Source: CAYPEZ01 sp964409985 (GTDB taxonomy: Bacteria; Patescibacteriota; Minisyncoccia; Phycocordibacterales; UBA6899). From it: a stretch of DNA of 8,012 nucleotides. Position numbers and translations under genes: made by a program. The notes beneath the pieces are model-generated. The model saw only the letters and a program-made list of their open reading frames with translations, was not told the DNA's origin and made no database searches. This document shows, piece after piece, positions 1 to 6,629 of the stretch. Positions within the stretch are counted from its first letter, which is position 1. Every line of letters starts with the position of its first letter. Location: assembly GCA_964409985.1 (NCBI GenBank), contig CAYPEZ010000040.1:1-8012 (forward strand), in the 5' to 3' direction.

Positions 1-650
1 GTATGTAATACAGGTAGGTTTTTTGTGGATTCTTGATAACTGAGCCACGAGAGGTGCATTGATATCCTTGAAGGCGTGTTCCGAAGATAAGAAATATACG
101 CCTCTTTCTTGATTAAATTCACTGTGTGGTGGCTTTCGTCCCAATCAATGAAAAGTTCAAGTGCCACTCGAAGATCTGGGATTTGTTGTTTGATGCGATG
201 TTTGCCTCGTACAACAAGATCAATAGATTCTAGGAGTGAAATATTCCGATCCAGCGCTGCCTTGCAAGGCCAGTGGTGCACATCTCGCATTTGATCAACA
301 GAAACCTCAAGTGCTCGTGCCCACCGAAGTGTTTCAGCAAGCTCTTCAACCTTGAGTGCCCCCCAAGCGTCTGAGTGTGTTCCTGAGAGCGGTGAGCAAT
401 ATGCATAGCGCATAGGATCACCATTCCCAGAAAATGTATGGAAGAATGATCGAGCTCCTCCTTGAGAGAAACACAGATCCTTAATCCATTCCTTGTAGTG
501 TGGGCGAAAACCGTCAGCGCAGTGGGTGCACATTTGCCTCCCAGCAACTTTGTGTGGATGGTGGGGGACAATGACGCCCGCATCAACCAGCTCATCATAA
601 ACGGCTCGGTCACGTGCTGTCGCGTACAGCTTCTTTTCTTTCAGTAACAA
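1..650 (-). CDS. Hypothetical Cys/His-rich protein, possibly beta-carbonic-anhydrase-like (partial, runs off left edge)
   Basis: This frame is open for 216 codons on the minus strand and has no stop before the window edge, so the C-terminus is missing. The start is TTG at 650-648: an in-frame TGA lies immediately upstream (653-651), and GGAGG (660-656) sits five bases before the TTG. Visible motifs are CTHCADGFR (residues 41-49, containing CxxC and CxDxxR), QGGAR (63-67) and VHHWPC (124-129, containing HxxC). A CxDxR motif followed by HxxC is the zinc-site pattern of beta-carbonic anhydrases, and QGGAR sits roughly where that family has a Gly-rich loop. The match is imperfect: there is one extra residue before Arg, and Lys follows the second Cys where Gly is usual. 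There is no signal peptide or membrane segment, so it is probably cytoplasmic. It is transcribed away from the atp operon. Coding is well supported; the enzyme assignment is a weak inference, and another zinc-binding role is equally possible. Confidence 0.6.
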   Translation of the reverse strand, partial: MLLKEKKLYATARDRAVYDELVDAGVIVPHHPHKVAGRQMCTHCADGFRPHYKEWIKDLCFSQGGARSFFHTFSGNGDPMRYAYCSPLSGTHSDAWGALKVEELAETLRWARALEVSVDQMRDVHHWPCKAALDRNISLLESIDLVVRGKHRIKQQIPDLRVALELFIDWDESHHTVNLIKKEAYISYLRNTPSRISMHLSWLSYQESTKNLPVLH

Positions 651-793
651 TCAACCCTCCATTCGCTGTCCTGTGTGTGATTTTCAAAGAGCAAGGAATG
701 CAGAGTACTCTTGTTCGCAAACTTGGTCAATACCATAAATTTTAAAGTTTTCAACAGTGTTTTTTCGTCAAAATATGCTAATGTACGGCCCAT
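651..793. promoter_or_regulatory. Divergent promoter region between the left-hand gene and atpB
   Basis: This 143-base non-coding gap separates two divergent genes, so it must hold both promoters. For the minus-strand gene, TTGACC (730-725) and TACTCT (707-702) are 17 bases apart, leaving a leader of about 45 bases. For the operon the candidates are weaker: TTGTTC (711-716) with ATAAAT (735-740), spacer 18; or TGCTAATGTA (776-785), which resembles an extended -10 element and would give an almost leaderless atpB transcript. A perfect 10-bp palindrome, AGAGTACTCT (702-711), overlaps the minus-strand -10 and touches the plus-strand -35 candidate, so it could be an operator or a symmetric -10. 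All boxes were found by eye and none is a strong consensus match. Confidence 0.45.
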
Positions 794-1534
794 ATGGAGG
801 GCATTCATGTTGCCATTAAGCCTGAGGTACTCGGGACCTTCTTCGGGGTTCCTCTGACGAATACTCTGCTGACAAGTTGGGTTGTCGTGGCGATTTTAGC
901 CGTATTTGCTGTTTCAATGAAGCGTCGCACGGCTCTTGTTCCTGGAAGATTCCAAATCATGCTCGAAATGCTCTTTGGCGGGGTCTATGAATATGTTGAA
1001 GAGACTCTAGAGTCAAAAGTCCTTGCAAAAAAGCTCTTTCCAATTCTCATGACGATCTTTCTGTTTGTCTTTCTCGCAAATATCTCTGAATTTGTTCCCG
1101 GGGTAGGGGCTCTCACGCTCTCGCACGAAGGGGAACACGCTGCTCCGCTTTTCAGGTCGGTCCACACCGATTTGAACATGACGCTCGCTCTTGCCCTCAT
1201 CTCTTTTGTCTTAATTGAAGTTGTTGGAGTGACAACGATTGGATTTTGGAAGTATGCTGGAAAGTTTATTAACTTCCACTCTATCGGGGGATTTTTCCTT
1301 GGTCTTCTTGAGCTTATCTCTGAAACCATGCGTCTCGTATCGTTCTCGTTCCGTCTTTTTGGAAACATTTTCGCGGGTGCTGTGCTTATTTCTGTCATTA
1401 TGTTTTTTGCACCGTATTTCGTTCCTATACCGTTTGTCGCGTTTGAGCTCTTTGTGGGGCTCATGCAGGCGGCTATTTTCACCCTTTTGACGCTATTCTT
1501 TGTGAAGCTTGCTATCACGGAGCATAGTCATTGA
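794..1534 (+). CDS. atpB: F1Fo ATP synthase subunit a
   Basis: This is the membrane stator subunit that forms the two proton half-channels against the c-ring. At 246 aa it is close to the usual 240-270. The hallmark RLFGN is at 187-191, and R187 is the essential arginine (E. coli R210). Q225, in a GLMQAAIF stretch, matches E. coli Q252, and E218 matches E. coli H245, where Glu is common in other bacteria. A196 occupies the place of E. coli E219, so that acidic group is absent. Hydrophobic segments lie near 25-42, 82-100, 128-150, 164-176 and 188-240. The ATG at 794 is the best start because IHVAIKPE right after it looks like the family N-terminus. No Shine-Dalgarno sequence precedes it. It is first in the operon; no atpI is present upstream. 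It ends with TGA, 30 bases before atpE. Confidence 0.97.
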   Translation: MEGIHVAIKPEVLGTFFGVPLTNTLLTSWVVVAILAVFAVSMKRRTALVPGRFQIMLEMLFGGVYEYVEETLESKVLAKKLFPILMTIFLFVFLANISEFVPGVGALTLSHEGEHAAPLFRSVHTDLNMTLALALISFVLIEVVGVTTIGFWKYAGKFINFHSIGGFFLGLLELISETMRLVSFSFRLFGNIFAGAVLISVIMFFAPYFVPIPFVAFELFVGLMQAAIFTLLTLFFVKLAITEHSH

Positions 1535-1564
1535 TTATTCGTTATTCATTAATTATCTATTGAT
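1535..1564 (+). promoter_or_regulatory. A/T-rich linker before atpE
   Basis: This 30-base gap is very A/T-rich with few G residues and no Shine-Dalgarno match, although atpE must be translated many times more than its neighbours to build a c-ring. It contains TTATTCATTAATTATC (1542-1557), which matches 14 of 16 bases of a segment before atpA (2662-2677). An unstructured A/T-rich stretch can promote ribosome binding without SD pairing; that role here is inference. Confidence 0.35.
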
Positions 1565-1792
1565 ATGGAACTTGAAGGAGTAAAACTTATTTCTATGGCC
1601 GTCGCTATCGGTCTTGGAATCTTGGGCCCTGGTATTGGTCTCGGTATGATGATTGGTAAGGCGCTGGAGGCTATAGGCCGCAACCCAGATGCCCAGCCAA
1701 AGATCATGGCTGCGATGTTCATTGGTATTGGTGTGACTGAAGCGCTCGCAATTATTGCAATTGTGGCAGGCTTCATTCTTCGCTTTGCCTAA
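1565..1792 (+). CDS. atpE: F1Fo ATP synthase subunit c (proteolipid)
   Basis: This subunit forms the rotating membrane ring that carries protons. It is 75 aa, within the normal 70-90. It is a two-helix hairpin: a Gly-rich first helix (about 8-33, with G16, G18, G21, G23, G25 and G27), a polar RNP loop (R39-N40-P41) that contacts gamma/epsilon, and a second helix (about 47-71). E59 in GVTEALAI is the ion-binding carboxylate. Sodium-type rings such as that of Ilyobacter have Gln in the first helix and Ser directly after the Glu; here those positions are L26 and A60, so protons are the likely ion. No Shine-Dalgarno sequence precedes the ATG. It is followed after 20 bases by atpF. Confidence 0.97.
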   Translation: MELEGVKLISMAVAIGLGILGPGIGLGMMIGKALEAIGRNPDAQPKIMAAMFIGIGVTEALAIIAIVAGFILRFA

Positions 1793-1812
1793 GTCCTCAG
1801 ATTACGTAACGT

Positions 1813-2262
1813 ATGGACGCAATTCTTCACGCTTTCGGAGTTAACTGGAAACTACTCGTCATTCAGATCGTCAATATCGGTCTGCTGATTTTCCTTTTCC
1901 GCCGTTATGTGTACCCACCACTTTTTCGAGTGATGGAAGAGCGTCGCAAAAAAATCGAAGACGGGCTCCGTCATGCTGAAGAAGCTAAGCAGGAGAAAGC
2001 AGCTATAGGAGAAGAGAAAGATCGCATTCTTTCTTTGGCACGAAAGCAGGGAGACGACATTGTTGGTGAGACTCGTCTACGTGCGAGCCGCGAAAGTGCT
2101 GACACAATCCGCGAAGCAGAAGAACGTGCGGTCAAAATTATAGCTGATGGTGAAAAACTTGGCGCTCGACGCAAAGAAGAAATCATCAATGAGTCCAAGG
2201 ATGAGCTCGCTCGCCTCGCAGTAAAAGCAGCTGAGTCTATTCTTCGTGCACGTGCAAAATAA
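1813..2262 (+). CDS. atpF: F1Fo ATP synthase subunit b
   Basis: This is the peripheral stalk that holds F1 against subunit a. It is 149 aa, near the usual 155-165. A single N-terminal membrane helix (about 12-29) is followed by the typical YPPLFRVMEERRKKI segment (34-48), then a long, highly charged coiled coil (about 40-140) rich in Glu, Lys, Arg and Ala. The C-terminal AVKAAESIL segment (136-144) is the part expected to bind delta. There is a single b gene, not a b/b' pair, so a homodimer is expected. Only three bases (tct) separate its stop from the atpH start, which suggests translational coupling. No Shine-Dalgarno sequence precedes it. Confidence 0.96.
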   Translation: MDAILHAFGVNWKLLVIQIVNIGLLIFLFRRYVYPPLFRVMEERRKKIEDGLRHAEEAKQEKAAIGEEKDRILSLARKQGDDIVGETRLRASRESADTIREAEERAVKIIADGEKLGARRKEEIINESKDELARLAVKAAESILRARAK

Positions 2263-2265
2263 TCT

Positions 2266-2658
2266 ATGACCACGAAGGGATACGCAAAAGCACTCTATAC
2301 GCTCTTCCAAGAATCGCCACGTGCGACCTTGGGAAAAGAGTTTGCAGCGTACCTAGAGCGCAATGGGAAACTCGCTCTCCTTCCTGGAATTATTAAGGCA
2401 CTGGAACGTATCGAAAGAGATATGGCGAGAAAAAAAACCTGTCATATCATCACAGCTTCAGAACACGATCTTTCTTCTGCACGTAAAAAAGCCGAAGGCT
2501 TAGCACAAGAAGAAGGAGGAGATGGGTGGTCATTCAAAGAAACGATCGACCCATCACTCATTGGAGGATACGTGATTCGTACTTCTCAGAAAGAACTTAA
2601 TACAAGTGACAAACGAGGGCTCCTAGAACTGTATGACAGACTTCGTTCCGTTTCTTAA
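2266..2658 (+). CDS. atpH: F1Fo ATP synthase subunit delta (short form)
   Basis: This subunit (OSCP in mitochondria) joins the top of F1 to the b stalk. It is 130 aa against the usual 175-180. The N-terminal helix GYAKALYTLF (5-14) and the C-terminal DPSLIGGYVIR strand motif (95-105) followed by a helix (about 112-128) are both present. The shortening is therefore internal, in the N-terminal helical bundle (about 20-60), and not a truncation at either end. Its place between atpF and atpA is the normal one. There is no sign of a frameshift. The identification rests on the two end motifs and gene order. Confidence 0.92.
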   Translation: MTTKGYAKALYTLFQESPRATLGKEFAAYLERNGKLALLPGIIKALERIERDMARKKTCHIITASEHDLSSARKKAEGLAQEEGGDGWSFKETIDPSLIGGYVIRTSQKELNTSDKRGLLELYDRLRSVS

Positions 2659-2696
2659 TCTTTATTCACTCATTATCACTCATCAAGACTCCCTTT
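2659..2696 (+). promoter_or_regulatory. A/T-rich linker before atpA
   Basis: This 38-base gap between atpH and atpA has almost no G and no Shine-Dalgarno match. It contains TTATTCACTCATTATC (2662-2677), 14 of 16 identical to the segment before atpE, and a tandem TCACTCAT/TCACTCAT-like pattern. It may act as an unstructured ribosome landing site. I see no clear promoter or hairpin in it. Confidence 0.3.
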
Positions 2697-4256
2697 ATGC
2701 AAAATATCGCTGAACAACTCAAGAAAGAACTCGAAGGATTTGCTCCAACACATGCAACAGAATCTGTAGGGCGAGTCGTGAAGATCGCTGACGGAATTGC
2801 GGAAATTGAGGGTCTCCCAAGCGTCATGATGAGTGAAATGCTCGTGTTCGACATCTCCGAGGGAAAAAGTATTGATGAACTTATGCAGAGCAAAACTGCT
2901 CCTGTTGGCATGGTCCTCAATCTCGAATCAGGGTCAGTCAAAGCCGTGGTTCTCTCTGGAGGAGAGCACATTCGTGAGGGATTCATCGTGCGAGCGACAG
3001 GGAACATTCTTTCCATCCCTGTTTCGGATGAACTCATTGGACGAGTGGTCAATCCTCTTGGCGAAGCCATTGACGGAGGTCCAGCGATTAAGGCAACACA
3101 ACGCAATCCGATCGAACGTCGTGCATATGGAGTTATTGAACGCCAGGGAGTTGATACACCTCTTCATACAGGGATCAAAGCCATTGATGGAATGATTCCT
3201 ATTGGCCGCGGGCAACGTGAACTCATCATTGGTGACCGCCAGACAGGGAAGACGGTCATTGCCATCGACACCATTTTGAATCAAAAGAATGAGCCCAAAG
3301 AAAAGCGTCCCATTTGTATTTATGTCGCTATTGGACAAAAAGATTCCAAGATCGCTCGTCTCGTACAAAAGCTCAAAGAAGAAGGTGCGATGGAATACTC
3401 TATTGTTGTCTCAGCTCCTGTCTCCTCAAGCGCCGCGCTTCAATTCCTCGCTCCATACGCAGGTGCTGCAATCGGAGAATATTTCATGGATGCAGGACGT
3501 GACGCTCTTGTGGTCTATGACGATCTTTCAAAGCACGCAGTCGCTTACCGACAGGTGTCGCTCCTCCTCCGACGTCCGCCAGGTCGCGAGGCATATCCTG
3601 GAGATATCTTCTACCTCCACTCACGTCTTCTTGAGCGGGCCGCTCGACTCTCTGATGCAATGAAAGGAGGTTCGCTTACTGCACTACCGATCATTGAAAC
3701 CCAAGAGGGTGATGTCTCAGCCTATATTCCAACAAATGTTATTTCCATTACAGACGGACAAATTTATCTTGAGTCGGACTTGTTTAACAAAGGTGTCCGC
3801 CCAGGGGTAAACGTCGGTATCTCTGTTTCTCGAGTGGGTTCAGCTGCTCAGACAAAGGCCATGAAGAAAGTTGCAGGGAAACTTCGTCTTGAACTTGCAC
3901 AGTTCCGTGAACTTGAAGCATTTGCTCAGTTCTCTCAAGACCTTGATGCAGATACGAAGAAGCGGATTGAAAAAGGACGCCTCATGGTGGAGGTTCTCAA
4001 ACAAGATAAGCATGTTCCGATTCCATTTGAGCGTCAGGTGATCATCATGTATGTGGCTCTTCAGGGATTGATAGAAACACTGAAGCCAGGCAAGGTCCAG
4101 GAATTCGAGCGAGAATTTATTGGCTTTCTCGACCGCCAACAAAAGGACGTCCTAGAAGCCATTCGCACCTCTCGAGACCTCTCAAAAGAATCTGAGGAGG
4201 GGATCAAGTCTGCTGTGACGACATTCAAAAAAGATTTTCCTGGGCTCTTCCAATAA
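2697..4256 (+). CDS. atpA: F1Fo ATP synthase subunit alpha
   Basis: This is the non-catalytic nucleotide-binding subunit of the F1 hexamer. It is 519 aa (family about 500-515). Domains in order are an N-terminal beta-barrel (about 22-100), the nucleotide-binding domain with P-loop GDRQTGKT (179-186) and the Walker B strand ALVVYDD (270-276, aspartates at 275-276), and a C-terminal helical domain (about 385-519). The arginine finger, which reaches into the beta catalytic site, is R379 in SVSRVGSAAQ. Between EM (47-48) and LNLE (74-77) there are 25 residues where E. coli, as I recall it, has 11, an insertion of about 14 in the barrel. No Shine-Dalgarno sequence precedes the ATG. Three bases separate its stop from atpG. 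Confidence 0.98.
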   Translation: MQNIAEQLKKELEGFAPTHATESVGRVVKIADGIAEIEGLPSVMMSEMLVFDISEGKSIDELMQSKTAPVGMVLNLESGSVKAVVLSGGEHIREGFIVRATGNILSIPVSDELIGRVVNPLGEAIDGGPAIKATQRNPIERRAYGVIERQGVDTPLHTGIKAIDGMIPIGRGQRELIIGDRQTGKTVIAIDTILNQKNEPKEKRPICIYVAIGQKDSKIARLVQKLKEEGAMEYSIVVSAPVSSSAALQFLAPYAGAAIGEYFMDAGRDALVVYDDLSKHAVAYRQVSLLLRRPPGREAYPGDIFYLHSRLLERAARLSDAMKGGSLTALPIIETQEGDVSAYIPTNVISITDGQIYLESDLFNKGVRPGVNVGISVSRVGSAAQTKAMKKVAGKLRLELAQFRELEAFAQFSQDLDADTKKRIEKGRLMVEVLKQDKHVPIPFERQVIIMYVALQGLIETLKPGKVQEFEREFIGFLDRQQKDVLEAIRTSRDLSKESEEGIKSAVTTFKKDFPGLFQ

Positions 4257-4259
4257 GTC

Positions 4260-5180
4260 ATGTCTCTCAAATCTGTAAAAGCGAAAATAAAGAGTATTGA
4301 TAAAACACGGCAGGTGACGAAGGCCATGGAGGCTGTTTCTGCGGTAAAGATGCGTAAAGCGCAGCAGTATGCGATATCACTTCGTGGATACGCACGCTCA
4401 GCATTTTCGATTCTTCGTGGGGTTTCTCAGTCACTCGATGCATTGCAGCACCCACTACTTCGTGTGACACCAGAGAGAAAGATTGGATTGATCGTTGTGT
4501 CTCCAGACAAAGGTCTTGCCGGGTCTCTCGTAGCGAATATTTGGAAAAAGACGAGTACCTTTCTCATGGACAAAGGTCTCACGACAAAAGACGTTGCAAT
4601 CTTTGCTGTTGGACGAAAGGCGCATGAGTATTTTTCAAAACGTGGATTTGAGCTCCTTGCCACATATGACAAGTGGGGAGACATTGCACAAATGTCAGGC
4701 ATCGATCCCCTTGCCCAAAAAGCAGAAAATGCTTTTTTGAGCAAAGAAGTTGATGCTGTATATATTATCTATACACAGTTTCACTCGACACTTAATCAAG
4801 AGGTGGTTGTACGGGAACTTTTTCCTATCTCATTTGCCCATGTCGATGAGGTTGTGAAAGGCATTGTTCCTGAAAAGGGAAAATTTTCGCATCTCACAGA
4901 AGAAGAGTCTTCACATGTGCCAGAATATACGTTTGAACCAGGTCCAAGTGCTGTGCTCGATGCCATTATCCCGCTTCTTATTCGCATTCAATTCTTCCAT
5001 GCTGTCCTTGAGTCTAATGCGTCTGAACACTCAGCGCGCATGATTGCGATGAAGAATGCGTCAGATAATGCAAAAGAGTTGTCGCGGTCACTAAAACTCT
5101 ATTACAACAAAGTCAGGCAAGCAGCAATTACCAGAGAAGTGAGCGAGATTGTCGGAGGAATGGAATCAATGAAAGAGTAA
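4260..5180 (+). CDS. atpG: F1Fo ATP synthase subunit gamma
   Basis: This is the central rotor shaft that couples the c-ring to the alpha3beta3 hexamer. It is 306 aa (family about 285-300). The N-terminal coiled-coil helix carries KAMEAVSAVKMRKAQ (21-35). The central Rossmann-like domain begins with IVVSPDKGLAGSL (78-90), a variant of the common SDKGLCG motif with Ala for Cys. The C-terminal helix holds LESNASEHSARMIAMKNA (250-267) and RQAAITREVSEIVGG (286-300), both strongly conserved in the family. The start lies three bases after the atpA stop, so coupled translation is likely; no Shine-Dalgarno sequence is seen. There is no chloroplast-type regulatory dithiol, and the protein contains no cysteine at all. 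Confidence 0.97.
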   Translation: MSLKSVKAKIKSIDKTRQVTKAMEAVSAVKMRKAQQYAISLRGYARSAFSILRGVSQSLDALQHPLLRVTPERKIGLIVVSPDKGLAGSLVANIWKKTSTFLMDKGLTTKDVAIFAVGRKAHEYFSKRGFELLATYDKWGDIAQMSGIDPLAQKAENAFLSKEVDAVYIIYTQFHSTLNQEVVVRELFPISFAHVDEVVKGIVPEKGKFSHLTEEESSHVPEYTFEPGPSAVLDAIIPLLIRIQFFHAVLESNASEHSARMIAMKNASDNAKELSRSLKLYYNKVRQAAITREVSEIVGGMESMKE

Positions 5181-5222
5181 CATCGAAATACTATTAATCA
5201 ATCAATAACCCTAATAACTATT
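5181..5222 (+). promoter_or_regulatory. A/T-rich linker before atpD
   Basis: This 42-base gap is the longest in the operon, rich in A and T with only one G. It contains the tandem AATCAATCAATAA and two copies of ACTATTA (5190-5196 and 5217-5223, the second running into the start codon). There is no Shine-Dalgarno match and no hairpin. It may serve as an SD-independent translation signal for beta. Confidence 0.3.
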
Positions 5223-6629
5223 ATGACCAAGACACACACGACAAAAACAGAGCAAGCAAACGGAGTCATCACTCAAGTGATCGGAGCCGTCGTTGACGTT
5301 TCGTTTCCGGGAACACTCCCTGGGGCCCTCTCAGCACTTGAAGTAAGAACTCAAGATGGAGGACGTGTCGTGCTTGAGGTTGCGGGTCATATCGGGGAAG
5401 GTCAAGTGCGAACCATCGCAATGGCGACAACTGACGGGCTGCGCCGAGGTGACTCTGTGGTAGATACCGGGAAGCCCATTCAGGCACCTGTTGGGACAAA
5501 TGTCCTCGGGCGCATCATGAACGTCCTTGGTGAGACCATTGATAACGGAGGGCCAATCAAGGGAGAGCTCAAGACAGCCTCTATTCATCGTGAAGCTCCT
5601 GCCTTCAAAGAACAAGCCACAAAGACTGAGATCTTCGAAACGGGAATCAAGGCCATCGACCTCATGACTCCATTTATCAAGGGAGGCAAGGTTGGTCTTT
5701 TTGGTGGAGCGGGAGTGGGGAAGACCGTGCTCATTCAAGAACTTATCCGCAATATCGCCGCTGAACACGGAGGATACTCAGTATTTGCTGGTATTGGTGA
5801 GCGCACACGTGAAGGAAACGACCTCTATCATGAAATGAAAGACTCCGGAGTTCTTGATAAGACAGCGCTTGTCTTCGGACAAATGAATGAAGTTCCTGGT
5901 GCGCGCGCACGCATTGCGCTTACAGGACTTACAATGGCCGAGCACTTTCGTGATGAGATGAACAAAGACGTTCTTCTTTTCATGGATAATATTTTCCGTT
6001 TTACTCAAGCAGGTTCCGAAGTGTCTGCGCTCCTTGGTCGCGTCCCTTCTGCGGTGGGGTATCAGCCAACTCTTGCTGAAGAAATGGGTAAACTCCAAGA
6101 GCGCATTACGTCGACCACAAAAGGCTCCATTACGTCTGTCCAGGCTGTCTATGTGCCCGCTGACGACCTTACTGACCCCGCGCCAGCAACGACGTTCTCC
6201 CACCTTGATGCGACCGTCGTGCTCTCACGTCCTCTTGCGTCTCTTGGTATTTATCCTGCTATTGACCCCCTTGAATCTTCATCTCAGGCCCTCGATCCAG
6301 CAATTGTTGGCGAAGAACACTATCGTATTGCGACTGAGACAAAGCAAGTTCTCCAGCGATACAAGGATCTTCAAGACATTATTGCGATTCTTGGTATCGA
6401 AGAACTTTCTGATGATGATAAGGTTTTAGTGTACCGTGCACGAAAGATTCAAAAGTTTCTCTCACAACCAATGTTCGTCGGCGAAGCATTCACCGGCATC
6501 AAAGGGAAATACGTCTCGCTCAAAGACACGGTGCGTTCTCTCGGAGAGATTCTCGCTGGTAAACACGATGATAAACAGGAGCAAGACTTCTATATGAAGG
6601 GTTCTATTGACGAAATAATGAAAAATTAA
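5223..6629 (+). CDS. atpD: F1Fo ATP synthase subunit beta
   Basis: This is the catalytic subunit of F1, which makes ATP from ADP and phosphate. It is 468 aa (family about 460-480). Domains are an N-terminal beta-barrel (about 13-90), then the nucleotide-binding domain with P-loop GGAGVGKT (161-168), catalytic E193 in GIGERTREG and Walker B LLFMDN (251-256, D255). The ATPase alpha/beta family signature PAIDPLESSS is at 345-354. The C-terminal helical domain has the lever loop EELSDDD (393-399), matching the DELSEED loop that pushes on gamma. The first 13 residues are a Thr/Lys-rich tail outside the conserved barrel. No Shine-Dalgarno sequence precedes the start. The stop overlaps the atpC start by one base (TAATG). 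Confidence 0.98.
   Translation: MTKTHTTKTEQANGVITQVIGAVVDVSFPGTLPGALSALEVRTQDGGRVVLEVAGHIGEGQVRTIAMATTDGLRRGDSVVDTGKPIQAPVGTNVLGRIMNVLGETIDNGGPIKGELKTASIHREAPAFKEQATKTEIFETGIKAIDLMTPFIKGGKVGLFGGAGVGKTVLIQELIRNIAAEHGGYSVFAGIGERTREGNDLYHEMKDSGVLDKTALVFGQMNEVPGARARIALTGLTMAEHFRDEMNKDVLLFMDNIFRFTQAGSEVSALLGRVPSAVGYQPTLAEEMGKLQERITSTTKGSITSVQAVYVPADDLTDPAPATTFSHLDATVVLSRPLASLGIYPAIDPLESSSQALDPAIVGEEHYRIATETKQVLQRYKDLQDIIAILGIEELSDDDKVLVYRARKIQKFLSQPMFVGEAFTGIKGKYVSLKDTVRSLGEILAGKHDDKQEQDFYMKGSIDEIMKN

Noticed and set aside
230..613. Open frame of 127 codons on the minus strand within the left-hand gene
   Set aside because: It overlaps the 216-codon TTG-started frame, which has a strong SD, runs longer and shows ordered motifs; the 127-codon frame resembles nothing and has an unlikely composition.
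985..1518. Open frame of 177 codons antisense to atpB
   Set aside because: It lies wholly within a clearly recognised gene, is rich in Arg, Ser and Thr as shadow frames are, and has no family resemblance.
1565..1792. Sodium-coupled c-ring
   Set aside because: The Gln and Ser positions typical of sodium-binding rings are Leu26 and Ala60 here; only the glutamate is present.
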